A stretch of DNA of 64,000 nucleotides from Duganella sp. BJB476 (GTDB taxonomy: Bacteria; Pseudomonadota; Gammaproteobacteria; Burkholderiales; Burkholderiaceae_D): contig NZ_QVIO01000002.1 in assembly GCF_003416895.1 (NCBI RefSeq), positions 310,001 through 374,000 of the forward strand, read 5' to 3'. Every line of letters starts with the position of its first letter. Positions within the stretch are counted from its first letter, which is position 1. Positions 1 through 7,627 of the stretch are shown here, piece after piece. The position numbers were made by a program, and so were the translations under genes. The notes below the pieces were generated by a model. The model searched no databases. It worked only from the letters and a program-made list of their open reading frames with translations, and was not told the DNA's origin.

Positions 1-1
1 T

Positions 2-538
2 GCGGGCGTGGTGTGGCTGTCCGGCCTGTCCGGAGCGGGGAAAACGACCGTGTCCATCCAGCTCAGCCGCATGCTGGCGGAAGCCGGGCTGCGCACCGTG
101 CTGCTCGACGGCGACCAGCTGCGGCAAGGCCTCTGCAAGGACTTGGGATACAGCGCCAGCGACCGTCGCGAAAATCTGCGCCGCGCCGCCGAGGTATGCC
201 GCCTGTTCACCGAGACGGGCGCCATCATCATCGCCGCCTTTGTCTCGCCGCTACAGGCGGACCGCGACATGGTGCGTGAACTGGCCGGTGAAAACTTCTT
301 CGAAGTGTATTGCAACGCGCCGCTGGAAGTCTGCGAAGCGCGCGACGTCAAAGGCTTGTACGCGCTGGCGCGGCAAGGCCGCATTCCCGACTTTACCGGC
401 ATCTCGGCGCCGTATGAAGTGCCACGCGCGCCGGACCTGGTGCTCGACACGGCGCGGCAAACGGTCCGGCAATGCGCGGCGCAGATATTCAAGCTGCTCC
501 ATCAACGTCGACTCATCAGCGTCCCATGCCTCAACTAA
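2..538 (+). CDS. cysC: Adenylyl-sulfate kinase, 5' end cut by window
   Basis: APS kinase makes PAPS (3'-phosphoadenylyl sulfate) from APS and ATP in the cytoplasm. The P-loop GLSGAGKT lies within the first 15 visible residues. The phospho-serine segment FVSPLQADRD and the FTGISAPYE segment typical of CysC follow, and the 170-odd visible residues cover nearly the whole domain. The frame is open to the left edge, and CysC proteins normally have about 20 residues before the P-loop, so the true start is off-window; the GTG at 8 is probably not the start. The stop overlaps the next gene, a sulfotransferase, by 13 bases. A dedicated PAPS supply for a polysaccharide sulfotransferase is therefore more likely than a role in cysteine synthesis. 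Family assignment is firm; the sulfation role is inferred from context. Confidence 0.9.
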   Translation, partial: AGVVWLSGLSGAGKTTVSIQLSRMLAEAGLRTVLLDGDQLRQGLCKDLGYSASDRRENLRRAAEVCRLFTETGAIIIAAFVSPLQADRDMVRELAGENFFEVYCNAPLEVCEARDVKGLYALARQGRIPDFTGISAPYEVPRAPDLVLDTARQTVRQCAAQIFKLLHQRRLISVPCLN

Positions 539-2103
539 AAGCTTACTCCGGCCGCGTCATCTTCGACCATCTTCCCAAGACCGGCGGCAGCGCGGTCGCC
601 GGCTGGCTGGCGCGCGGCCTGGGATCGGGTTGCGTTTCGCCGCACATCGACGACGAGCACCAGAGCCTGATACGTCGCCACGGCGGCCAGTACAGCGTGC
701 TGTGCGCGCACGTCAGCTACCTCAAGGCGGAAGGCCTCGATCCACGCTACAGCTATGCGACGCTGCTGCGCGAGCCGCTCGACCGCATCCTGTCGTCGCT
801 GTATTTCGCATTGACCAACCATGGCGACGACCAGCTGTGGGGACTGGTGCCGCTGGTGCGCCGCTTCCTCGACAGCGATGGCGCCGACCTGGCGGAGCGC
901 CTGCTGCCGCACGTATCGAACACCTATGTCGAGCATTTCTGCCGTATCGACGGCGACGGCACCGAGGACCCGCCGACACGCCTGCGCAATGCCATGACGG
1001 CGCTGCAGCGCTACGAGGTGGTGGGCGTCTACGACCAGCTGGAGAGCTTCCTGGCGAGCTTCGGCGCACTGCTGGAGCAGGCCGACATGCCGCCACTGGA
1101 GCGGGTGAACGCCACCGTCAGCCGGCCCGGCGCGGCGCAGGTATCGCCCGCCTTGCGCGCGCGGCTGCTCGAGCTCAATCAGCTCGACCTTCAGCTGTAC
1201 CAGGCCGCGCGCGCCATCGCGGCCAGCAGGCCGGCGGCCGCGGCCACGGCACGCCGCTGGCAACACTTCGAGCGCCAGCCCGCCTACAGCGTGCGGACCG
1301 GCGACCTCGCCATCACGCAGGCCACGCTACGCGAGCACGGTGAAATCACAGCAGGCGGCAGCATGCACTTCGACCTGGAGCTGATGGCCACGCGCCGCCT
1401 GCCGGAACTGCTGCTGGGCATACACATCCGCGACAGCGACAACCGCCTGGTCTACGGTGTCCACAGCGGCATGCTGGGCGCATTGCAGGATGGCCTGGAG
1501 GCGGGCCGGCATCGGCTGAGCTACAGCGTCACGGCGGCGCTGCCCGCCGGCAGGTACACGGCGGGCTTCGCGGTGGTCGAAGTATTGAAGGATGGCCAGC
1601 GCGACCTGGCCTGGCACGACAGCCTGTGCGCGTTTGAAGTGCAGCTGCCCGCATCGACCGTGGGCCTGGGCTATGCCGACCTGTCCGCGCAATTGCTGAT
1701 GGATGCGGCGCCGCCGGTGGCCGATACCGCGATCCGGCATGCGCCCGGTGCGCTGCAGGCGCACACGCCACTGCCGGCGATGCGCTGCAAGCACCGCTAT
1801 CGCATCCCGGTCGATTTGCGCCACGACGGCGCCGAAGCCTGGCACGGCGACGGTCCGCGGCCGGTCATGCTGAGCTACCACTGGCTGCGTCCGGACGGCG
1901 TTCCGTGCGTGTACGACGGCGTGCGCACGCCCTTGCCCGCTGCCGGCGTGGCGCCCGGCGAGCGGCTGGCATGGCATGTGGATGTCGATGCCCCCGCCGC
2001 TCCCGGCGCCTACCAGCTGGTGCTCACCGCGCTGCAGGAAAACGTGGCGTGGTTCGAGAACCTGGGCTTCGAACCGGCGCGGCTGGCGCTGCAAGCGGCC
2101 TGA
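526..2103 (+). CDS. PAPS-dependent sulfotransferase fused to C-terminal beta-sandwich domains
   Basis: 525 residues from ATG 526; a longer reading from 472 lies inside cysC and is less likely. Residues 1-240 look like a sulfotransferase-2 type domain, with the 5'-phosphosulfate loop HLPKTGGS at 15-22 and the 3'-phosphate motif REPLDRILSS starting near 82. Residues about 260-390 (RTGDLAITQATL, LGIHIRDSDNRLVYGV) resemble the Wzt C-terminal O-antigen-binding fold. Residues about 395-525 form another beta-sandwich of the kind attached to bacterial glycan-modifying transferases. The gene overlaps cysC by 13 bases, which implies translational coupling and local PAPS supply. The likely role is sulfation of a surface polysaccharide or O-antigen. 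The substrate is unknown, and the domain calls are from pattern recognition only. Confidence 0.75.
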   Translation: MPQLKAYSGRVIFDHLPKTGGSAVAGWLARGLGSGCVSPHIDDEHQSLIRRHGGQYSVLCAHVSYLKAEGLDPRYSYATLLREPLDRILSSLYFALTNHGDDQLWGLVPLVRRFLDSDGADLAERLLPHVSNTYVEHFCRIDGDGTEDPPTRLRNAMTALQRYEVVGVYDQLESFLASFGALLEQADMPPLERVNATVSRPGAAQVSPALRARLLELNQLDLQLYQAARAIAASRPAAAATARRWQHFERQPAYSVRTGDLAITQATLREHGEITAGGSMHFDLELMATRRLPELLLGIHIRDSDNRLVYGVHSGMLGALQDGLEAGRHRLSYSVTAALPAGRYTAGFAVVEVLKDGQRDLAWHDSLCAFEVQLPASTVGLGYADLSAQLLMDAAPPVADTAIRHAPGALQAHTPLPAMRCKHRYRIPVDLRHDGAEAWHGDGPRPVMLSYHWLRPDGVPCVYDGVRTPLPAAGVAPGERLAWHVDVDAPAAPGAYQLVLTALQENVAWFENLGFEPARLALQAA

Positions 2104-2105
2104 CG

Positions 2106-2843
2106 CTACTGAAGCACGGCGCGGATCTTCTGGTAGCCGCTGCGGCTGACCGGCACCTTGCCGCCGTCCTTGAGGATGGCGACATAACTGTCCCTGGTGG
2201 CCTGCTCGATACGATCGACCCAGGCGATGTTGACGATCCATGAGCGGTGGATGCGCAGGAACTGCTGCGCGTCCAGCTGCTCTTCCAGCTCCGCCATGCG
2301 CTGGTTCTTCAGGTAGGACTTGCCTTCCGAGCGTATCTGCACGTAGTCGTCCTGCGCCTCGATGACCTCGATCTTGTCGCTGTTGATGACGTGGACCTTG
2401 GCGCCGTCGCGTATCAGCACGCGGCCCAGCGGCTTGTTGCGGCCGGCCGCCTCGCGCACCATGCTCGCCAGCGCAGTATCGCCCTCCGGCTTGCCAAGGT
2501 TGGCGCGCGCATGCGCCAGCGCCTGGTCGAAGCGCTGCTGGCTGAAAGGCTTGAGCAGGTAATCGAGCGCGTGGAACTCGAAGGCCTTGATCGCATACTG
2601 GTCGAAGGCGGTGGCGAAGATGTAGCGCGTTTTGCCGCCCGCCAGTTCGGCCACTTCGAAGCCGTCCAGCTTGGGCATCTGGATATCCAGGAACACCAGG
2701 TCCGGCGCCAGCTCGGTGATCGACTTGACCGCCTCGAAGCCGTTGGCGCATTCGGCCACCACTTCCACATCCGGATGTTCGGCCAGGTACTCGCGCACCA
2801 CGCCGCGCGCCAGCATTTCATCGTCGACGATAATCACACGCAT
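2106..2843 (-). CDS. LytTR-family response regulator
   Basis: 245 residues. The receiver domain at 1-120 has the acidic pair D7-D8, the phospho-acceptor D53 in FLDIQMP and the conserved Lys in YLLKPF near 97. A LytTR DNA-binding domain follows at about 140-242 (FLRIHRSWIVNIAWVDRI). It is the output partner of the histidine kinase immediately upstream, with a 3-base gap. LytTR regulators of this AlgR/YehT type bind direct repeats upstream of envelope or virulence genes. The two membrane proteins further upstream in the same run are plausible partners or targets. Recognition is strong; the regulon is unknown. Confidence 0.93.
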   Translation of the reverse strand: MRVIIVDDEMLARGVVREYLAEHPDVEVVAECANGFEAVKSITELAPDLVFLDIQMPKLDGFEVAELAGGKTRYIFATAFDQYAIKAFEFHALDYLLKPFSQQRFDQALAHARANLGKPEGDTALASMVREAAGRNKPLGRVLIRDGAKVHVINSDKIEVIEAQDDYVQIRSEGKSYLKNQRMAELEEQLDAQQFLRIHRSWIVNIAWVDRIEQATRDSYVAILKDGGKVPVSRSGYQKIRAVLQ

Positions 2844-2846
2844 GCT

Positions 2847-3926
2847 CTACTCTCCCTCTTCGCCTGTTTGCGCGGGCATCGCGATGTCCACGCCAAAGCT
2901 GTTGTCGATACGTCCCCAGTGGATGCTGGCTTCGTGTTTGTAGGCGCCGGACAGGCGCTGGCGCACATTGCTCAAGCCGATGCCGTGGCCGTCGCTGCGG
3001 ACGGACGCCATGTCCGGGTCGACCGGATTGTCGACCCGGATGTGCAGCATCGAGCCGGCACGGCGCGCCGTCACCCGTATGGTGCCGCCATCGGGCATAT
3101 TGCAGATGCCGTGCTTGACGGCGTTCTCCACCAGCGGCTGGATGATCATCGGCGGCACCAGGCAGGCGGCGGCTTCGTCCCCGACCTGCTCCTCCACCTG
3201 CAGGCGCGCGCCGAAGCGCACCTGCTCGATCGCCAGGAAGTGGCGTATCAAGCGCATCTCCTCGTCCAGCGTGACTTTTTTATGCGCCTCCATGCCCAGG
3301 CTCTGGCGGAAGAAGCTGGCCAGTTCCAGCGTCATGCGGCGCGCCGCTTTCGGATCCTGCGAGGTCAGCGCGCTGATCGAATTGAGGCTGTTGAACAGGA
3401 AGTGCGGATCGATCTGCGTGCGCAGCATGCGCAGCTCGGCCTCCTGCGCCATCAGCAGCGATTCCAGCTCGCGCTGCTCGGCGCTCTTGGCGCGCACGAA
3501 CTCGATCACCAGGTAATGCACCGCCGCCGCAAAGCCGTACAGCAGGATGCCCAGGCCGACGATCAGCGCCGACAACTGCGGGCTGAATGCGATGCCGGCC
3601 CACGAGACATCCAGCATCAGGCAGGCGCCGTTCCAGGCGCGCCCCACAGTCAGCCACAGGAAGCCGGACACCACCGCCGCCACCGTCAGCACCAGCGCGG
3701 TGGCGCCCGGCCTGCTGCCGCCCAGCGGATAGGCGCGGCACAGGTAGTAGGACGAATAGCCCGCCGCGAACGCGTACAACAGGTTCAGCGGAATCGCGAA
3801 CATCATGGCGTTGGCGACCGGCGCGTCGTTCGCCAGCGAGATCACGCCGCCCAGCGCGATCCCCAGGAACAGCCACACCAGCAGGTAGATGGTGATGCCG
3901 CGCCGGCTGGAGGAAATCTCCTGCAT
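2847..3926 (-). CDS. LytS/YehU-type sensor histidine kinase
   Basis: 359 residues. Residues 10-145 contain four or more hydrophobic membrane helices with no evident periplasmic sensor domain. The His_kinase (PF06580-type) motif IDPHFLFNSLNS follows, with phospho-acceptor H175, then the N box PLVENAVKHG and a G box HGIGLSNVRQRL in an HATPase domain. This architecture is typical of kinases paired with LytTR regulators. It is separated by 3 bases from the regulator and by 2 bases from the LiaF-like gene, so one transcript is likely. A sensor with little periplasmic mass often reads membrane state or takes its signal from a partner protein; the LiaF-like neighbours could be that partner (inference). 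Confidence 0.93.
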   Translation of the reverse strand: MQEISSSRRGITIYLLVWLFLGIALGGVISLANDAPVANAMMFAIPLNLLYAFAAGYSSYYLCRAYPLGGSRPGATALVLTVAAVVSGFLWLTVGRAWNGACLMLDVSWAGIAFSPQLSALIVGLGILLYGFAAAVHYLVIEFVRAKSAEQRELESLLMAQEAELRMLRTQIDPHFLFNSLNSISALTSQDPKAARRMTLELASFFRQSLGMEAHKKVTLDEEMRLIRHFLAIEQVRFGARLQVEEQVGDEAAACLVPPMIIQPLVENAVKHGICNMPDGGTIRVTARRAGSMLHIRVDNPVDPDMASVRSDGHGIGLSNVRQRLSGAYKHEASIHWGRIDNSFGVDIAMPAQTGEEGE

Positions 3927-3928
3927 GC

Positions 3929-4636
3929 CTAGTTACGCACTTCCAGGCCGCCCATAATGGCGTAGCCGCGGATGATCAGGCGCTTGTCCGGCGAACCGGG
4001 AGGCACGGTCTTTTCTTCAAAACCGCCCATGATGGGCGTGCCTTGCAGGACCACGGTCCAGTCGATCGGCACCTTGATGGTGATCCCGCCGAACATCGCG
4101 AACACATTCAGCACCGCCTCGCCGTTGATCGAGCTTTGGCGCAGGTCCAGGTCGCAGCCGCCCATCACCGTGGTGATCTCGCCGCCACGGAAATCCGGCG
4201 ACGTGATGCGGCGCTTGAAGCCGCCCATGACGGCCGTGATGTTGATGACGGCGTCGTTGCTGGTCGTGTCCAGCATGTCGCCACGCTGCTCGAACAGCCA
4301 GCGGCTGTTAGGAGAGCGGAACACCACCGACAGGCCGGCGGCGATCAGCAGCACCGGCCACAGCGAACCCCAGCTGATCGAAATGAAGCCGGTTTCCTTC
4401 AGCAGCATCATGCTGCCGACCAGTATCAGCGCACCGCCGACGATGGCGCCGGACGGCGACCGGGTTTGCAGCACCTTCAGGATGCCGAAGAAGATCAGCG
4501 CGGTTGGCCACAGGTGCAGCGTAAATTCCAGGTCCAGCCAGCCGAGGTTATCGAGCAGGAAGATCATGCCCATGGCCACGACGAACAGCCCAACGACCAT
4601 CTGCGAGGCCGGATTCCTTTGACGTTTGTCTCTCAT
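3929..4636 (-). CDS. LiaF-like membrane protein with C-terminal beta domain
   Basis: 235 residues starting MRDKRQRNPASQ. I chose ATG 4636 because it overlaps the upstream stop as ATGA; the longer in-frame reading to 4873 only shadows the neighbouring gene. The N-terminal half has four hydrophobic segments (DUF5668-like, such as VVGLFVVAMGMIFLLDN). The C-terminal half has the repeated TTVMGG, FAMFGG, TPIMGG and YAIMGG signature of the LiaF C-terminal domain (cell-wall-active antibiotics response). In Firmicutes LiaF inhibits a LytS-like kinase. Here the gene sits directly upstream of such a kinase, so an accessory or negative-regulator role is plausible but inferred. Confidence 0.8.
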   Translation of the reverse strand: MRDKRQRNPASQMVVGLFVVAMGMIFLLDNLGWLDLEFTLHLWPTALIFFGILKVLQTRSPSGAIVGGALILVGSMMLLKETGFISISWGSLWPVLLIAAGLSVVFRSPNSRWLFEQRGDMLDTTSNDAVINITAVMGGFKRRITSPDFRGGEITTVMGGCDLDLRQSSINGEAVLNVFAMFGGITIKVPIDWTVVLQGTPIMGGFEEKTVPPGSPDKRLIIRGYAIMGGLEVRN

Positions 4637-5010
4637 TTCGGCTCCCTGGTCGCTGCGAAGATATTGTCCAGCAAAGGCCGCAACAGCATGCCGACGCCGG
4701 TGGCCACCACCAGCGCGGGCCAGGTTTCGCCGAAGCCCAGGCCCCAGATGTGGTTGAACGATACGTACCACCAGCCGGCAAAGAAGATCTCCCACAGGCC
4801 GCTGAGCAAATAGCGCGGCGTGGTCGGCGGGATGATTTTGGTGAGGCCGGAAATGACCAGCAGCCAGGGCCACCAGCGCCAGAAGTTCATCGGGTTGAAA
4901 TCCAGTTCGATGATATCGGCGCGGTCCAGCAGCAGCACGCAGCCGAAGATGATCAAGCCGGTGCCCCAGACGATTTGCTGGCGCCAGCGGTAGGCGGTGT
5001 GAATACTCAT
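4633..5010 (-). CDS. Small DUF5668-type membrane protein
   Basis: 125 residues, almost all hydrophobic, with three to four predicted membrane helices (VWGTGLIIFGCVLLLD, WWPWLLVISGLTKIIPP and a later pair). It matches the LiaF N-terminal transmembrane domain without the C-terminal beta domain. Its stop overlaps the start of the full LiaF-like gene by four bases (ATGA), so the two are translationally coupled. It is the first gene of a four-gene leftward run ending in the response regulator. The function is not known; it probably forms a complex with the neighbouring LiaF-like protein. Confidence 0.75.
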   Translation of the reverse strand: MSIHTAYRWRQQIVWGTGLIIFGCVLLLDRADIIELDFNPMNFWRWWPWLLVISGLTKIIPPTTPRYLLSGLWEIFFAGWWYVSFNHIWGLGFGETWPALVVATGVGMLLRPLLDNIFAATREPK

Positions 5011-5116
5011 GTTAGTCCCCCAAGTCGGTATGGATGTAACAATACCGGGGAACGGCTGGCGGGGAAACCGCTATTCGGCGAACGGCGGAAAAGGGACGGT
5101 GAACGACGAAAAGGCG

Positions 5117-5275
5117 TCAGCAGCGGCCGTTGCCGGCCTTGGCTTCGAACATCAGCATGCCCCAGCCCAGCTGGCGCCGGATCTCTTCCGGCGTAGGCGG
5201 CGGCTTGACTTCATGCGAACGGCGCTCCAGGTAGGCGCGCACCAGAAACTTCGATGGATGAGTGGTCTGCGACAT
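5117..5275 (-). CDS. Small hypothetical protein, 52 aa
   Basis: The product starts MSQTTHPSKFLVRAYLERR. ATG 5275 is preferred over the upstream 5299 codon because a GGGAGG ribosome site lies 5 bases before it. It is a polar, basic peptide with a PPPTPEEIRRQLGW segment and no membrane helix or signal peptide. It lies alone between the LiaF-type run and a LysR gene. I do not recognise a family. The good ribosome site and protein-like composition argue it is real, but no function is proposed. Confidence 0.5.
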   Translation of the reverse strand: MSQTTHPSKFLVRAYLERRSHEVKPPPTPEEIRRQLGWGMLMFEAKAGNGRC

Positions 5276-5414
5276 GATGGCCTCCCGGCGACGACGCAAT
5301 GTTGGTGCCGATACTTGAGGCTATCGGCTCACCTGCTGCCGGTTTCCCCAGCACGCAAGGCCAGTGTAGCGCCGCACCGGAGGGCTATCTGTACGGCGCC
5401 GCACACTGGATGCC

Positions 5415-6320
5415 TCAGAGCTTTTGCTGCAGGAACTCGAGGAAGCAGCTGATGCGCTGGGCCAGCTGGGTGTTGCGATAGTAGACCGCATGGATCTGCT
5501 GGCAGTAGCCGGTGTTGGCGTCCACCAGGATGGGCACCAGGCGGCCCGCTTCGATGTCGGCACGGGTCATGAAGTCCGCCAGGCAGACCACGCCCTGTCC
5601 GGTCAACGCCAGCTGGCGCAGCGTCTCGCCGCTGGAGGCGGCGATCGACGGCGTGATCGGCAGGCTGTTGCCGGCCGCGTGGCGCAGCGGCCAGTTGTTG
5701 CCCTGCTCGTACTGGGCGAAGCCGATCAGCGAATGGCGCGCCAGGTCTTGCGGCGTTTCCGGCGTGCCGTGGCGGCGCAGGTAGTCCGGGCTGGCCAGCA
5801 CGTGCAGCGGGCTCGAAGTGAGCGCGCGCGCATGCAGCGTGGAATCGGTCAGCGTGCCGATGCGGATGGCGATGTCGGTGCGGTGCTCGATCAGATCGGT
5901 GATCTGGTCGTTGCTGCTCAATTCCAGCTTGATCTCCGGGTACATGGCGCGGAACTCGGCCATGTGCGGCACCACGCAATGCAGCATGAAGGGCGACGCG
6001 GCGTCCACGCACAGGCGTCCGGCCGGCTTCTGGCGGCGGATGCGGATCGATTCCTCGGCTTCTTCCATGGCGCCGAGGATGGCGCGCGCGCGTTCGAGGA
6101 ACAGGTGTCCCTCTTCGGTCAGCTCCATGCGGCGCGTGGTGCGCGTCAGCAGCGACGTCGCCAGCTTGTCCTCCAGCCGCGACAGCGCGCGGCTGACACC
6201 GGACGTGGTCTGGCCGAGGTGGACCGAGGCGGCACTGAGGGTGCCGCTGTCGATCACGGTGATAAACGTTTTCAGGTCGTCGGAATTAATATCCACTGGT
6301 GCTCTACTCTCGAAATCCAA
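5415..6320 (-). CDS. LysR-family transcriptional regulator
   Basis: 301 residues. An N-terminal winged helix-turn-helix spans about 12-70 (LKTFITVIDSGTLSAASVHLG, SRALSRLEDKL), followed by a linker helix and a type-2 periplasmic-binding fold with GRLCVDAASPFMLHCVVPHM and LELSSNDQITDLIEHRTD. This subtype (TSGVSRALSRLE, RRMELTEEGHLFLERA) is the large DsdC/CrgA-like group common in Burkholderiales. It lies 16 bases downstream of the hemolysin-III gene on the same strand. It has no divergent neighbour, so the usual target guess cannot be made. Confidence 0.9.
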   Translation of the reverse strand: MDFESRAPVDINSDDLKTFITVIDSGTLSAASVHLGQTTSGVSRALSRLEDKLATSLLTRTTRRMELTEEGHLFLERARAILGAMEEAEESIRIRRQKPAGRLCVDAASPFMLHCVVPHMAEFRAMYPEIKLELSSNDQITDLIEHRTDIAIRIGTLTDSTLHARALTSSPLHVLASPDYLRRHGTPETPQDLARHSLIGFAQYEQGNNWPLRHAAGNSLPITPSIAASSGETLRQLALTGQGVVCLADFMTRADIEAGRLVPILVDANTGYCQQIHAVYYRNTQLAQRISCFLEFLQQKL

Positions 6321-6336
6321 CAGTTGTACAGGTGCT

Positions 6337-6954
6337 TCACGCTACATACAGCAAGACCGCGCCGAAATGGCAAGCGCTGCCGCCCAGCACAAACAAGTGC
6401 CAGACGCCGTGGCCGTAGCTCCATTTGTGGTCGGTGACGAAGAAGGCAATGCCCACCGTGTACACCAGGCCACCGGCCGCCAGCCAGGCGAATCCGCTCC
6501 AGCCCAGCGCGTCGATCAGCGGGCTGGCGCCGATCACGCCCACCCACCCCATCGCCACGTATATGAGCAGCGACAGGACGCGCGCGCCCTTGGCAAACCA
6601 GATTTCCTGCAAAATGCCGATCACTGCCAGGCCCCAGACCACGCCGAATAGCGACCAGCCCCACGGTCCCCGCAGGCTGACCAGCGTGAACGGCGTGTAG
6701 CTGCCGGCGATGAGCAGGTAGATGGCGCAGTAATCCATCTGCCGCAGCACGTCTTTGGCGCGGCCGCGCAGGCTGTGGTACAGCGTCGACGTCAGGTACA
6801 AGCCCAGGAGCGTGGCGGCATAAATGCTGAAGCTCACCACTTTCCAGGCGTCGCCGGTGCGCGCCGCCAGCACAATCAGCAAGGTGCCGCCGATTGCCGC
6901 GAGCGCGGCGCCCACGGTGTGAGTGATGCTGTTGAAGCGCTCTCCGTAATACAT
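6337..6954 (-). CDS. Hemolysin III / PAQR-family membrane protein
   Basis: 205 residues from ATG 6954 (MYYGERFNSITHTVGAAL). The longer reading to 7017 adds residues without family character. Seven hydrophobic segments are visible. The family's conserved polar residues are present: the ERFNSITHTVG start, STLYHSL, the central DYCAIYLLIAGSYTPF, and the C-terminal HKWSYGHGVWHLFVLGGSACHF-type segment with its metal-binding histidines. PAQR proteins resemble ceramidases or adiponectin receptors; the bacterial members' function is not settled despite the hemolysin name. It is probably cotranscribed with the LysR gene. Confidence 0.92.
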   Translation of the reverse strand: MYYGERFNSITHTVGAALAAIGGTLLIVLAARTGDAWKVVSFSIYAATLLGLYLTSTLYHSLRGRAKDVLRQMDYCAIYLLIAGSYTPFTLVSLRGPWGWSLFGVVWGLAVIGILQEIWFAKGARVLSLLIYVAMGWVGVIGASPLIDALGWSGFAWLAAGGLVYTVGIAFFVTDHKWSYGHGVWHLFVLGGSACHFGAVLLYVA

Positions 6955-7182
6955 ATGTGTTTCCAATACAGTGAGGCAGCGGCGGAAGGCTGCGGCCCCA
7001 AGCATTGTATAGCGCATTTCATAACGGTGCTGCCGGCTTCATGCGAAGACCCACGCCACGCTACCTTGCGGACTGTCCGGCACGACCGTACAGAATTGGC
7101 AATTAGCAAAAACTTAATCGTAACATATAGAGAATTAATATAAAGCAATGTTACAAATTTTTAGACAACAGATTGACTGGTG

Positions 7183-7218
7183 TGCGACATGTGTCGCATA
7201 ATCATCCCATCTGTCGCA
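7183..7218. promoter_or_regulatory. Candidate BlaI-type operator upstream of the repressor gene
   Basis: A perfect inverted repeat, TGCGACA-TG-TGTCGCA, covers 7183-7198. A third half-site TGTCGCA lies at 7212-7218, just before the repressor start at 7232. BlaI/MecI repressors bind dyads built around ACA/TGT, and the centre ACATGT fits that pattern. Autoregulation of the repressor-protease pair is inferred. Confidence 0.6.
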
Positions 7219-7231
7219 AAGAGGCCTAGCC

Positions 7232-7627
7232 ATGTCCACATCCATCCCTATCCCGTCCGTCAGCGAGCTGACCTTGCTCAAAGCACTATGGAAACAGCAG
7301 CCGTTGAGCGCGCGCGAGCTGCATGACGCCGTCGCCGAAGAACTCGGCTGGTCGTTCTCGTCCACCCGCAAGACGCTGGACCGCATGCTCGACAAGCAGA
7401 TGCTGGCCCAGCACACGGCGCACGGCGTCAACGTCTACAGCGCGCGGCTGGAAAAAGTCGGCACGCTGGCCGCCTTCGCCCGCGATTTCGGCACCCGCGT
7501 GATGGAAATGGCGGCGCCGCTGCCGGTCACCATGTTCACCGGCAGCAAGCTGGTGGACCAGGCTGAATTGGCGCAGCTGGAGCAGATGCTCCAGGATTGG
7601 CCGTCCGACGAGGCCGGCAAGCCATGA
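7232..7627 (+). CDS. BlaI/MecI/CopY-family transcriptional repressor
   Basis: 131 residues. A winged-helix domain covers about 5-75 (SVSELTLLKALWKQQPLSARELHDAV, SFSSTRKTLDRMLDKQML), which is the BlaI/MecI fold. The C-terminal dimerisation arm (MTGSKLVDQAELAQLEQML-like) follows. In the family the cognate M56 membrane protease triggers cleavage of the repressor. Here such a protease is encoded next, overlapping by four bases (ATGA). No beta-lactamase gene is adjacent, so the regulated function may instead be the downstream receptor and peptidase. Confidence 0.88.
   Translation: MSTSIPIPSVSELTLLKALWKQQPLSARELHDAVAEELGWSFSSTRKTLDRMLDKQMLAQHTAHGVNVYSARLEKVGTLAAFARDFGTRVMEMAAPLPVTMFTGSKLVDQAELAQLEQMLQDWPSDEAGKP

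Noticed and set aside
3929..4873. Longer start for the LiaF-like gene reaching to 4873.
   Set aside because: The extra N-terminal part overlaps the real DUF5668 gene in another frame and has no family character.
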